In this document: positions 52,492 through 63,109 of the stretch, one piece after another
Layout of the letters: each line of letters begins with the position of its first letter
Position numbering within the stretch: position 1 is the first letter of the stretch
Source of the DNA: CBDFLT01 sp965249225
GTDB lineage: Bacteria > Chloroflexota > Dehalococcoidia > Lucifugimonadales > G963668185
Assembly: GCA_965249225.1 (NCBI GenBank)
Contig: CBDFLT010000007.1
Location: forward strand, 124,001 to 188,000
Length of the DNA stretch: 64,000 nt
Reading direction: 5' to 3'
Notes under the pieces: generated by a model
Database searches by the model: none
Told to the model about the DNA's origin: nothing
The model's input: the letters and a program-made list of their open reading frames with translations, nothing else
Made by a program: the position numbers and the translations under genes

Positions 52492-53466
52492 ATGCCACAG
52501 AGTTTACTTACAACCTCGGTTGGAAGCTTTCCCAAGCCCGATTACCTTCGCAGGGCCAGGGCCCAGTACGCTCGTCAACAGATAAGCGCCGAGGAGCTGA
52601 GCGCGCTGGAGCGCAAGGCGACTGAGCACTGGATCCGGGTACAGGAGGAGATCGGAATCGATGTGCTGGTCGACGGCGAGATGTACCGGGGCGACATGGC
52701 CACGTACTTCGCCGAGAACATGGACGGCTTCCGCATCGGTGGCCTGGTGCGGTCCTATGGAAACCGCTACTACCGCAAGCCAATCGCCATCGGAGCCATA
52801 GGTTTGCAAGAGCCTATCACTGTCGAGCGGTGGAAATATGCGCAGGGCCTCACTAAGAAGCCTGTGAAGGGGATGATCACGGGCCCGTACACCATCGCCG
52901 ACTGGTCGTTCGACGAGCACTATTCGTCCCGCGAGACGTTCGTGATGGACCTGGCCAGGGCGCTGCGTAAGGAAGTCCTCGCCTTGCAAGAGGCTGGCTG
53001 CGAGTACATCCAGATAGACGAGCCTGCCATCTCTGTGCTGCCCGGCGAGATGCCTCTGGCCAAGAAGGCCCTACAAACTCTCACTGAGGGTGTGTCCGCG
53101 TACACGTTAACTCACATGTGCTACGGTGACTTCGCGGCCGTGGGGGACGAGCTGGTCAGCCTGCCGGTTGATAACATCGACCTGGAGATGGCCAACAGCG
53201 ATTACGCACTGCTTGATGTTCTGGAGAAACACGGGTTCGAGAAGACGGTATCGGCCGGGGTCGTCGATTCTCATTCCCATGAGATCGAATCGAAGGACCA
53301 GGTGAAGAGAGGGATTCTGCGCATACTTGAGAAACTGCCGCCGGAGAGGGTTTGGGTGGACCCAGATTGCGGTCTGAAGACCCGGACAGAGGACGAGACC
53401 ATCTCCAAGCTGAAGGTGATAGTTGAGGCGGCGCGAGAAGTCAGGCGCGAAAGGGGCGTCAGCTAG
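52492..53466 (+). CDS. short MetE-like methionine synthase with complete zinc site
   Basis: The protein is 324 aa, a MetE barrel without the N-terminal half of full MetE. Zinc ligands are intact: His and Cys in LTHMCYGDF, Glu in IDLEMANSD and Cys in VDPDCGLKTR. Other landmarks are TSVGSFPKPDYLR, VDGEMYRGDMATYF and IQIDEPAISV. It should transfer a methyl group to homocysteine or a related thiol. Short MetE-type enzymes are known to use donors other than methyl-folate. It lies 40 bases after the zinc-less paralogue and 24 bases before the fusion gene. Confidence 0.85.
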   Translation: MPQSLLTTSVGSFPKPDYLRRARAQYARQQISAEELSALERKATEHWIRVQEEIGIDVLVDGEMYRGDMATYFAENMDGFRIGGLVRSYGNRYYRKPIAIGAIGLQEPITVERWKYAQGLTKKPVKGMITGPYTIADWSFDEHYSSRETFVMDLARALRKEVLALQEAGCEYIQIDEPAISVLPGEMPLAKKALQTLTEGVSAYTLTHMCYGDFAAVGDELVSLPVDNIDLEMANSDYALLDVLEKHGFEKTVSAGVVDSHSHEIESKDQVKRGILRILEKLPPERVWVDPDCGLKTRTEDETISKLKVIVEAAREVRRERGVS

Positions 53467-53490
53467 GCGCGCGGGCTCGCCCTCGACACC

Positions 53491-55401
53491 GTGACTGATT
53501 TTCTGGAGACGCTCCGGGCCACCACGCTTCTGGTGGATGGGGCCACGGGGTCGTACCTCTTCGAGCGTACGGCGAGGCCATCGGAGACGAACCACGTTTA
53601 CGAAGCGCTCAATCTCCACAACCCCGAGATAGTACGTGAGGTCCACCTCACTTACTTGCAGGCCGGTGCGCGCTGCCTGACGACCAACACCTTTGGGGCG
53701 AACGCTACCCAGCTCGGACCCCTTGGCGAAGGCGGACACGTTGATGAAATCAACCGCGCGGGGGTGCGCTTGGCCTGTGATGCCATCGCCGCCTTCCGCC
53801 GCCAGACGCATGCCGACGGCCCGCACTACGTGCTGGGCTCCGTCGGCCCTACGCTGACCGCGAGCGAGTCCCCCGACGAAGCCGGCTCGATCTATCGCGA
53901 GCAAATTGACGCCCTCCTGGCCGAGGGCGTGGATGCCCTCCTGTTTGAGACCTTCGCCTCCCTGGCCCACGTGAAAGCTGTACTGGATATCGTAGGGAGA
54001 TATGAGGATCGTCCGCCGGTCGTCGTCCAGATGGCGTTGCACTATCGAGGTGTCGAGTCCGCCTGGGACCAGGACCCCGTTTCCTTCGTCCAGACCGCCG
54101 CCGACATGGGCGCCCAGGTGGTGGGGGTGAACTGCTGTGCTCCATGGGAGGTGTTGGCCTTCCTCGACGCGGTCCAGGACATGGATGTGGTAAAGGACGG
54201 GCGGGTGCTGCTCTCGGCCATGCCAAATGCGGGTGGCTATCAGCGCATCGGCCGTCGCTACATGACCCACGTCAACCCCGAGTACATGGGCAAGCTGGCG
54301 CGCACGTTCTCTGAGCGCGGCGTGCAATTGGTGGGCGGCTGCTGCGAGGTCCACCCGCCTCATATCAGCGAAATGGACAACTACCTCCGCGGCATCGGGG
54401 TCGGGCGTAAGGCTGCACCACGGGTCTCGGCTCGGGATAGAGAGCCCGTTGGAGACGAGACGAAGAAGGCCAACGGTCCCTTCTCCCGCAAGGTCAAGGA
54501 GGGCGAATTCGCGGTCAGCGTCGAAGTGCTTCCGCCGCGTGGTACCGGCCCTAAGAACCTTCAGACCAAGGTCGACCTCATCGCGGAGCTGGCGGCCTCT
54601 GGCCTGGCCGATGCGTTGGACATCACCGACGGTTCCCGCGGAATTCCGCTGATGCCGCCTGGGGACTTCATAGGTGTTATTCGTGAGCGCCTTGGGTGGG
54701 TGCCGGACACGGGGGACGGCCTGGAGTTCATCCCCCATTTCGCGGCTCGGGACCTGAACGTCATGGCCCTGCAGAGTCGCCTTATCGGCTATCACGCCCG
54801 TCGGATCCACAACGTTCTATTCATCATCGGCGACCCGCCCAAGATGTCGCCGGGTTATCCCCGATCCACGGCCGTCTTCGACCTGGATACGGTAGATATA
54901 ATCCGCTACACCCATTCTTGCCTCAACTCCGGCGTCGACTTCGGCGGCCAGCCGCTGGGTAGGCACCTCGACCCACGTACCCATTTCACCATCGGCAGCG
55001 GCTTCGAGCCGGAGGCGGTCAACCTGGAGCGAGAGCTGGATAAGCTGCGACGCAAGATCGACGGCGACGCAGACTACATAATGACCCAGCCGGTCTTCCG
55101 ATTCGAGGCGCTAGATGTGCTGGAGCCTTTCCGCTCCCAGGTGCCGGTGCTGGCAGGGGTGATGATCCTCGGCGGGCTGGAGCACGCCCGAAGGGTAGGG
55201 GAGATTCCCGGCGTCGTCGTTCCGCAGGCGGTATACGAGCGAATGGGCGCTTACTCGCGTGTCGAAGACCAGGCGAAGCTGGGAAGGGAGATCGCGGTGG
55301 AACAGGTGCGATGGGTCAGAGAACAGGGCTGGGCCGGCCTATATCTGATGTCGCAGGCGTCCTTCCGCACGGCTATCGACGTCCTCAGAGAGGTGAGCTA
55401 G
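53491..55401 (+). CDS. bifunctional homocysteine S-methyltransferase / methylenetetrahydrofolate reductase
   Basis: The protein is 636 aa, a two-domain fusion like YitJ. Residues 1-305 are a homocysteine methyltransferase with DGATGSYLFER, TNTFGANATQL and the zinc Cys (GVNCCAP near 214, GGCCEVHPPH near 283). Residues 325-636 are the MTHFR barrel: VSVEVLPPRGTGPKNL, ALDITDG, FIPHFAARDLN, FIIGDPPK, TIGSGFEPEAVN, DADYIMTQPVF and PVLAGVMIL. It could make 5-methyl-THF and use a methyl donor for methionine. The start is GTG at 53491. Confidence 0.9.
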   Translation: MTDFLETLRATTLLVDGATGSYLFERTARPSETNHVYEALNLHNPEIVREVHLTYLQAGARCLTTNTFGANATQLGPLGEGGHVDEINRAGVRLACDAIAAFRRQTHADGPHYVLGSVGPTLTASESPDEAGSIYREQIDALLAEGVDALLFETFASLAHVKAVLDIVGRYEDRPPVVVQMALHYRGVESAWDQDPVSFVQTAADMGAQVVGVNCCAPWEVLAFLDAVQDMDVVKDGRVLLSAMPNAGGYQRIGRRYMTHVNPEYMGKLARTFSERGVQLVGGCCEVHPPHISEMDNYLRGIGVGRKAAPRVSARDREPVGDETKKANGPFSRKVKEGEFAVSVEVLPPRGTGPKNLQTKVDLIAELAASGLADALDITDGSRGIPLMPPGDFIGVIRERLGWVPDTGDGLEFIPHFAARDLNVMALQSRLIGYHARRIHNVLFIIGDPPKMSPGYPRSTAVFDLDTVDIIRYTHSCLNSGVDFGGQPLGRHLDPRTHFTIGSGFEPEAVNLERELDKLRRKIDGDADYIMTQPVFRFEALDVLEPFRSQVPVLAGVMILGGLEHARRVGEIPGVVVPQAVYERMGAYSRVEDQAKLGREIAVEQVRWVREQGWAGLYLMSQASFRTAIDVLREVS

Positions 55402-55462
55402 CGCGGGTCCTCCAACTGGGGGTCTTTCCAGGGAAGGCCGGGCTGGCAAGCGCGGCAACACA

Positions 55463-55490
55463 AGGCCCCCGTCTGTCTCAACGGGGGCCT
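55463..55490. terminator. strong bidirectional terminator-like hairpin
   Basis: AGGCCCCCGT (55463-55472) pairs perfectly with ACGGGGGCCT (55481-55490) across an 8-base loop. It lies between the convergent fusion gene and the MMPL remnant. On the minus strand TTGTGTT follows, a weak T-rich tail. Confidence 0.7.
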
Positions 55491-55515
55491 CATACACCCG
55501 ATATGCGTGTGTCGT

Positions 55516-55932
55516 TTAGTCGTCCGTGCCCTCGGGAACGGGTTGGTATCCGTATCCGGGCTCAGGGGCCGACTCGACCTCCTCGTGCTTGCCCTCCACG
55601 CCAAACTTGGGCAGCCACTCCAGCCATCTGGGCAGGTACCAGTTCCGGTCGCCCAACAGCTTCATGGAGGCGGGCAGCAGCACAGACCGAATCACGGTGG
55701 CGTCGATCAGTATCGCAATGCCCAGCCCGAGGCCCATCTGCTTCAGCTCGATTTGCCGACCCAGGGCGAATGCGCCGAAGACCCCTACCATAATGGCCGC
55801 GGCGCTGGTGATCTGTCCGGCGGTAACCTTGATGCCCTCGGAGACCGACTCCTCATTACTGAGCCCCTCGTCATAGGCCTCCTTGATGCGGCTGAGCAGC
55901 AACATGTGATAGTCCATGGAGAGGCCGAAGAG
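55516..55932 (-). pseudogene. MMPL/RND-type transporter, C-terminal remnant
   Basis: About 139 codons of an MMPL exporter remain. They begin with LFGLSMDYHMLLLSRIKEAYDEG at the junction with IS copy 2 and continue through membrane helices (ITSAAAIMVGVFGAFALG, LGLGIAILIDATVIRSVLLPASM) to a soluble tail. Reading upstream, the frame meets a stop inside the IS. The 5' part of the gene is not found on the far side of the element, so the gene was both interrupted and lost. Confidence 0.88.
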
Positions 55933-56000
55933 TGTACGTCGTCAAAACAAGTGGGACAAAAGGGGAGCCTTTAAAGCGTGCAACTTGGACGCTAACCGGC

Positions 56001-56993
56001 TCAGGCAGTTCTCAGATTTGCCAACCTCCGTTCGGCTAGACTCTTTTGCTTCACCTCCTGTCTCGTCGCCAGTATGGCGTCTTGGCGTCCGTGGTACATA
56101 TCCGCCGGCGTGATGTTCCCCAAAGCCTCGTGATAGCGCTCGTAGTTGTAGTACCTTACGAAGCCCTCCATAGCCGCTACAAGCTCTTCCAGGCTGTGGT
56201 GGACAAAGACGTTGACCTTAGCCTTGGCTGTGCGATGGTACCGCTCCAACTTGCCGTTGGTCTGGGGATGGAAAGGTGAGGCGAAGATGTGTTTCATGAA
56301 CCTGGTCCTTAGGAACTCGTCCAACGCCCTAGACAGAAAGCCTGGACCGTTGTCGCTCAGAAGGGCTGGACCTGGCTCTACAGGCGCCGTCGGTTGACCG
56401 GTGAACTCCACCGCATCCTGGACCACGTCGATGATGTCGGCACTGCTCATGCTGGTCTGCACCCTCCAGCCCACGATCATCCTGGAATAGTCATCCAGCA
56501 CGCTGATCAGGTAGTAGTAGCCCCAACCCACCACGAAGAAGTAGCTGGCATCGGTCTGCCATAGCTCATTGGGCCTGGCAGTCTTGGTGTGAAACTCCTT
56601 TCCTGCTGGGAAGCCCTTGGTCTCGGGCGGCTTGATGAGCCCCGCTTCCTTCAGTATCCGGTATACGGTGGACTCGGAGACGTACATGACCTGTTCGTCC
56701 ACCAGGGTGGTCGCCACCTCTCTCGGGCTCAACGATGGGTGCTCCAACGCATACCTGACCACGTACCGTCTTTGCTTTGTAGCCAACCGGTTCCACACTC
56801 GCCTGGGCTCTGGTGGCCGGTCTACCAGACCGTTAAACCCCTTGTCTCGATACCTGCTCTTCCAGCGGTAGTAGGTCGAGGGTGCTATCTGCAACTCTTG
56901 GAGGGTCTGCCTGACCGGCAGAGGAGACCTCTCGACGATCTGAAGGACCTCCGCCTTGAGCTGGGCCTCCCTTCTCACATAGGGCTTGCCCAT
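56001..56993 (-). CDS. IS3 family transposase OrfB, copy 2
   Basis: The protein is 330 aa and identical to copy 1 except Thr for Ala at residue 230. The DDE residues (WQTDASYFF, LLSDNGPGF, GKLERYHRT) are intact. The A7G slippery run lies at 57016-57009. Confidence 0.93.
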   Translation of the reverse strand: MGKPYVRREAQLKAEVLQIVERSPLPVRQTLQELQIAPSTYYRWKSRYRDKGFNGLVDRPPEPRRVWNRLATKQRRYVVRYALEHPSLSPREVATTLVDEQVMYVSESTVYRILKEAGLIKPPETKGFPAGKEFHTKTARPNELWQTDASYFFVVGWGYYYLISVLDDYSRMIVGWRVQTSMSSADIIDVVQDAVEFTGQPTAPVEPGPALLSDNGPGFLSRALDEFLRTRFMKHIFASPFHPQTNGKLERYHRTAKAKVNVFVHHSLEELVAAMEGFVRYYNYERYHEALGNITPADMYHGRQDAILATRQEVKQKSLAERRLANLRTA

Positions 56994-56998
56994 GGGCT

Positions 56999-57376
56999 CT
57001 AACCGAGGCTTTTTTTCAGGACCAGGTTCTCCACCGACAGCTGAGCAACAAGTTCCTTGAGCCGCTCGTTCTCGCGCTTCAAGGCATCGACCTCCGCCTT
57101 GTTCGCCTCCCGTAGCGTGTCACCCTTCAGCCTCGACTTGCCCGCCTCCATGTAGTCCTTGAGCCACTTGTAATAGACCCCGGGGTTGATTCCCTCTCGC
57201 CTGCACAAGGCGCTGACTGATATCTCCCCGCGGATCCCCTCTATGACGATCCGTACCTTCTCCTCAGGTGTGTACTTGCGACGTGTAACGTTTCTGGTCC
57301 GTCGGACCACCTGCCTCGCGTTCTCGTCGGCTTGATCGTAGCTTCGACTGACTTCCTGCATCCTGGCTCCTTTCAC
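56999..57376 (-). CDS. IS3 family transposase OrfA, copy 2
   Basis: The protein is 125 aa and identical to copy 1, with an HTH domain and leucine-zipper tail. Both genes of this copy are intact, so the element may still be mobile. Confidence 0.93.
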   Translation of the reverse strand: MKGARMQEVSRSYDQADENARQVVRRTRNVTRRKYTPEEKVRIVIEGIRGEISVSALCRREGINPGVYYKWLKDYMEAGKSRLKGDTLREANKAEVDALKRENERLKELVAQLSVENLVLKKSLG

Positions 57377-57518
57377 TTCCGTGAATCTACTCTCCTACCT
57401 GAGCCAGGACAATCGCCTTAATTGTCGCTTCTCAATTCCCCATCAGCTGTCCCAAATGTGCTGACGATACACACCCTGCCATCGCCACTTTGGGTTATTA
57501 CCTACACCAAGATGGAAA

Positions 57519-57567
57519 CCCTGGGCGATCCCCATCACCCAGGGCTAACCCTAGCGGCTGGTATAAT
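57519..57567 (+). promoter_or_regulatory. secA promoter region with hairpin
   Basis: TATAAT (57562-57567) is preceded by TGG at 57559-57561, an extended -10 that can work without a good -35, which is absent. Just upstream CCCTGGG (57519-57525) pairs with CCCAGGG (57538-57544), and AGGG-CTAA-CCCT (57541-57552) forms a second small repeat. The hairpin could be an operator or the end of a lost upstream transcript. Confidence 0.5.
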
Positions 57568-57625
57568 TGTCTTAGTGATGCCGATGGTGATAGAGAGGTG
57601 GAGGCCCGGCTAATGGAGGATGTGG

Positions 57626-60262
<2,637 letters not shown>

Positions 60263-60467
60263 CCACCGAGTCTGGCGTCGGTCATACGCTTGTCGCCTCC
60301 CCACATCGCCTAGCCTGATATCCCATCAGCAACGCCATCTGTTATAGCTTTAGATGGGGCCTCAAGATAACCTGCCATCGAGGTGGTCCTTCTGCGGAAG
60401 GATCAGTGGCGGGTTTGGAGGGTGCTGGCCAACAGGCAAACAAGTCTGAAACAGTTTCCTGAAGATC

Positions 60468-62228
60468 ATGGATAACGAACAGATATCTGAGGTTTTCGAG
60501 ACCATTGCGGCCCTTCTTGAAGTTAAGGAGGAGTCCTCTTTCACCGTCCGTGCCTATCAGCGCGCCGCGCGCACAATCGGACGCTTTCCAGTGGAGCTCG
60601 AGCGGATGATTGATGAGGGGCAAGACCTGACTGAGATACCTGGGATCGGAAAGGCGATCTCAGAGAAGATCAAGGAGCTGGTGGATACCGGGAAGCTGGG
60701 CTACTTGGAGAGGCTCAAAGGTGAGCTTCCAGAGGGCGTACTGGACCTGATCAACGTGCCAGGCCTGGGACCTAAGACCATTGTGAGGCTCTGGAAGGAA
60801 CTGGACATAACCACCATCCCCGAACTCACGGAGGGTATTAAGGATGGCAGGGTGGCCTCGCTTCCCAGGCTTGGCGAAAAGGCCGCGGAAAATATCCTGC
60901 GTCACATCGAGATGACCCGCACCAAGGACCAGCGGATGCCCGTGGGGCGAGCGATGCGCGTGTCCGGCCGCCTGATCGCCGCCCTTCGTGCACAGTGTCC
61001 GAGCGTGAGCAAGCTGGAGGCGGCTGGGAGCCTTCGCCGGTTCGAAGAGACCATCGGCGACATCGACCTGGTCTGCACTGCTGGCAACCCACGGGAAGTG
61101 CTGGATGCCCTCGTTCAGCAGCCCAACGTGGCCGAGGTGCTGGCGCACGGCGACACCAAGGCGGCGGTGGTGCTCAACGAGCGCATCCAGGTGGACCTGC
61201 GTGTCGTCGAGGATGGCCGCTTCGGGGCGCTGCTCCAGTACTTCACCGGCAATCAGCAGCACAACATCCTCGTTCGAGACCTCGCCACCAAGATTGGGCT
61301 CTCCCTGAACGAGTACGGGCTCACGGCGGTAGAGTCCGGTGAGCTGGAGGAGTTCGCCGACGAAGAGGCCCTTTACGCTCGTCTGGGCCTTCAGTATATC
61401 CCGCCCGAAATACGCCAGGGCATGTATGAGGTGGAGGCGGCGCTCAAGCATGAGGTCCCCCGCCTGGTAGAAACGGTGGAAATCAAGGGGGACCTTCACG
61501 TCCACACCGACTGGAGCGATGGCCGCGATCCCATGGAGGCCATGATCGCCGCCGCGAAGGCGAAAGGACTCGAATACGTGGCGATTACCGACCACTCGGT
61601 CGGCAGAGGGATCGCCAACGGGCTTAGCGAGGAACGGCTGCGGCGCCACATGGAGCAGGCCCGGGAGCTGGAACAGCGCATCGGCGGCATCAGGGTGCTC
61701 TGTGGCACCGAGATGGACATACGGGCCGACGGAAGCCTCGACTACCCCGATGAAGTCCTCAAGGACCTGGACTGGGTGATCGGGTCCGTACACTCCGCCA
61801 TGGGTCAGGAACCCGAGAAGATGACCGCGCGGATTATCAAGGCGATGCGCAACCCGCACGTTACCGTGATAGGGCACCTGACAACCCGCCTCATCGGGCA
61901 GCGGCCGCCGGTCAGCGCCGACTATGAGGCGCTGTTCAGGGCCGCGGCCGAGACCGGGACCGCCCTTGAGATCAACGCCTCGCCCGAGCGGCTCGACCTG
62001 AAGGACTCGCACGTTTACAGGGCTCGAGAGTTGGGTGTACCCTTGGTTATCAGCACCGATGCCCACATGGAGGAGTCGCTCGACTCCATGGAGTACGGAG
62101 TCACTGTCGCCCGCCGGGGTTGGTGCGAGGCCAAACACATCGTCAACACCATGTCGATGGCGGAGTTCATATCTTTTCTTAAGAGTCCGAAGCCCGAGCG
62201 TACCAAGGTCCTTGTCAGCCGTGAGTAA
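60468..62228 (+). CDS. polX: DNA polymerase/3'-5' exonuclease PolX
   Basis: The protein is 586 aa. It has an N-terminal HhH/8-kDa region (LTEIPGIGKAISEKIKELVD, LINVPGLGPKTIVRLWKEL), the pol beta catalytic core (AAGSLRRFEETIGDIDLVC with its two Asp) and a C-terminal PHP nuclease (DLHVHTDWSDGRDP, AITDHS, VIGSVHSAMG, LEINASPERLDL, ISTDAH). It acts in base excision or gap repair. The 205-base gap upstream has small hairpins (60387-60402) but no clear promoter. Confidence 0.95.
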   Translation: MDNEQISEVFETIAALLEVKEESSFTVRAYQRAARTIGRFPVELERMIDEGQDLTEIPGIGKAISEKIKELVDTGKLGYLERLKGELPEGVLDLINVPGLGPKTIVRLWKELDITTIPELTEGIKDGRVASLPRLGEKAAENILRHIEMTRTKDQRMPVGRAMRVSGRLIAALRAQCPSVSKLEAAGSLRRFEETIGDIDLVCTAGNPREVLDALVQQPNVAEVLAHGDTKAAVVLNERIQVDLRVVEDGRFGALLQYFTGNQQHNILVRDLATKIGLSLNEYGLTAVESGELEEFADEEALYARLGLQYIPPEIRQGMYEVEAALKHEVPRLVETVEIKGDLHVHTDWSDGRDPMEAMIAAAKAKGLEYVAITDHSVGRGIANGLSEERLRRHMEQARELEQRIGGIRVLCGTEMDIRADGSLDYPDEVLKDLDWVIGSVHSAMGQEPEKMTARIIKAMRNPHVTVIGHLTTRLIGQRPPVSADYEALFRAAAETGTALEINASPERLDLKDSHVYRARELGVPLVISTDAHMEESLDSMEYGVTVARRGWCEAKHIVNTMSMAEFISFLKSPKPERTKVLVSRE

Positions 62229-62928
62229 TCGTAACCGCAAAGTAGCTGACTCGACATCCGCCTCGCCTAACGAGGCCGTTGACCACCTGCGTAACTCCCT
62301 GCAACGGGGACGACCTTGGCCCACGGCTCTGCTGGAGGCCATGGCCCTCTGGACCTCGCCTCAGGAGACCCGTGATGGGCGCCCTCTTAACTACTTCATA
62401 GGGGGTGAAGCATTTGACTGGTTGCTTCTGGCGGAGAGAATGCTTTCTGAAGTCGACGGCCTGGTGCCGGAGGAAGAAAAAGAGGAGCTGCTGTTCACCG
62501 GCCGTTTCCCCGGTGGCGTTGACAAGGCCCTATTCAAAAAGCTGCTGGGGGTGGACAAGTACAGAGGCCATCTCAACTACCACTACGGCGTGATCGTAGA
62601 GCAGGCCCTGCAGCTGGCGACGGAGCAAGAGGTCCACAAGCGCTACGCCAGCAAGGGCATGCGCTACAAGGAGGACGCCTCTGAAGAGGCGTTCGTGAAG
62701 ATTTACCATGCTTCCAGGAGCGATCTGCTCAAGCAGTTCCTCGACGAGAAAGGCTATGGCCCCCAAGACTCCCTTAGCCTGAGCGAGGTCAAGGAGTTCA
62801 CCTACTGGCTTTTCAAGTACCGGCTCAAAAACTCGGACAAGGCGAGAATAGCCAGCGACACCACAAAGGGCCTGGAACATCTCCAACGGATGGGCTCGGC
62901 ATCCACGAGTCATCCGTCATTGACATAG
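62221..62928 (+). CDS. protein of unknown function following polX
   Basis: The protein is 235 aa and unrecognised. It looks soluble and mostly alpha-helical. Notable are GRPWPTALLEAMALWTSP, FIGGEAFDWLLLAERML, LFTGRFPGGVDKALFKKLLGVDKYRGHLNYHYGVIVEQAL (in parts) and SLSEVKEFTYWLFKYRL. The start is GTG at 62221, overlapping the polX stop by 8 bases, so translation is probably coupled. A frame reaching back to 62035 would lie inside polX. Confidence 0.7.
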   Translation: MSNRNRKVADSTSASPNEAVDHLRNSLQRGRPWPTALLEAMALWTSPQETRDGRPLNYFIGGEAFDWLLLAERMLSEVDGLVPEEEKEELLFTGRFPGGVDKALFKKLLGVDKYRGHLNYHYGVIVEQALQLATEQEVHKRYASKGMRYKEDASEEAFVKIYHASRSDLLKQFLDEKGYGPQDSLSLSEVKEFTYWLFKYRLKNSDKARIASDTTKGLEHLQRMGSASTSHPSLT

Positions 62929-63027
62929 AAGTCACTGCCGGGAGCGGCACCCTTCTCAGACCCTTCTCTTGAGCGACGCGAAGGACTCAGGGCGACAAAG
63001 GGTGCGTAGAGAGCCTTCGCCACGCCT

Positions 63028-63065
63028 GGATTCTTCGTTCGCATCGGGCGAACTCAGAATGACAC
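63028..63065. repeat. intergenic hairpin repeat-like element
   Basis: The stretch begins GGATTCTTCGTTCGC and ends GCGAACTCAGAATGAC, with GTTCGC and GCGAAC pairing around a 5-base loop. The TTCTTCG...CTCAGAATGAC frame resembles small dispersed repeats seen in many bacterial intergenic regions. Only one copy was noticed in the window. The flanking 62929-63109 gap has nothing else I can name. Confidence 0.4.
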
Positions 63066-63109
63066 TAACACACCCCCTGGCCCAGGGTCGTCTCTACTCC
63101 TATGGGCCG

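Larger units (their letters stand above)
55930..57474 (-). mobile_element. IS3-type insertion sequence, copy 2
   Basis: Same element and orientation as copy 1, offset by 8436 bases. I found four differences in 1545 bp, one giving Ala-to-Thr in OrfB. The left end cuts an MMPL gene; the right end lies about 150 bases before secA. No target-site duplication is visible (gaa before, cct after). Confidence 0.85.

Noticed and set aside
53107..54810. Long minus-strand open frame of about 567 codons
   Set aside because: It is antisense to the MetE-like and HMT-MTHFR genes, shows no domain and is rich in the His/Arg/Val pattern expected from the complement of GC-rich coding sequence.
47494..57474. Composite transposon carrying the methionine module
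   Set aside because: The two IS copies fit the shape, but no target duplication flanks the whole unit and the inner genes look like ordinary chromosomal genes, so it is not called as one element.
60660..62342. Long minus-strand open frame of about 560 codons
   Set aside because: It is fully antisense to polX, which has complete catalytic motifs; the antisense translation shows no recognisable fold.
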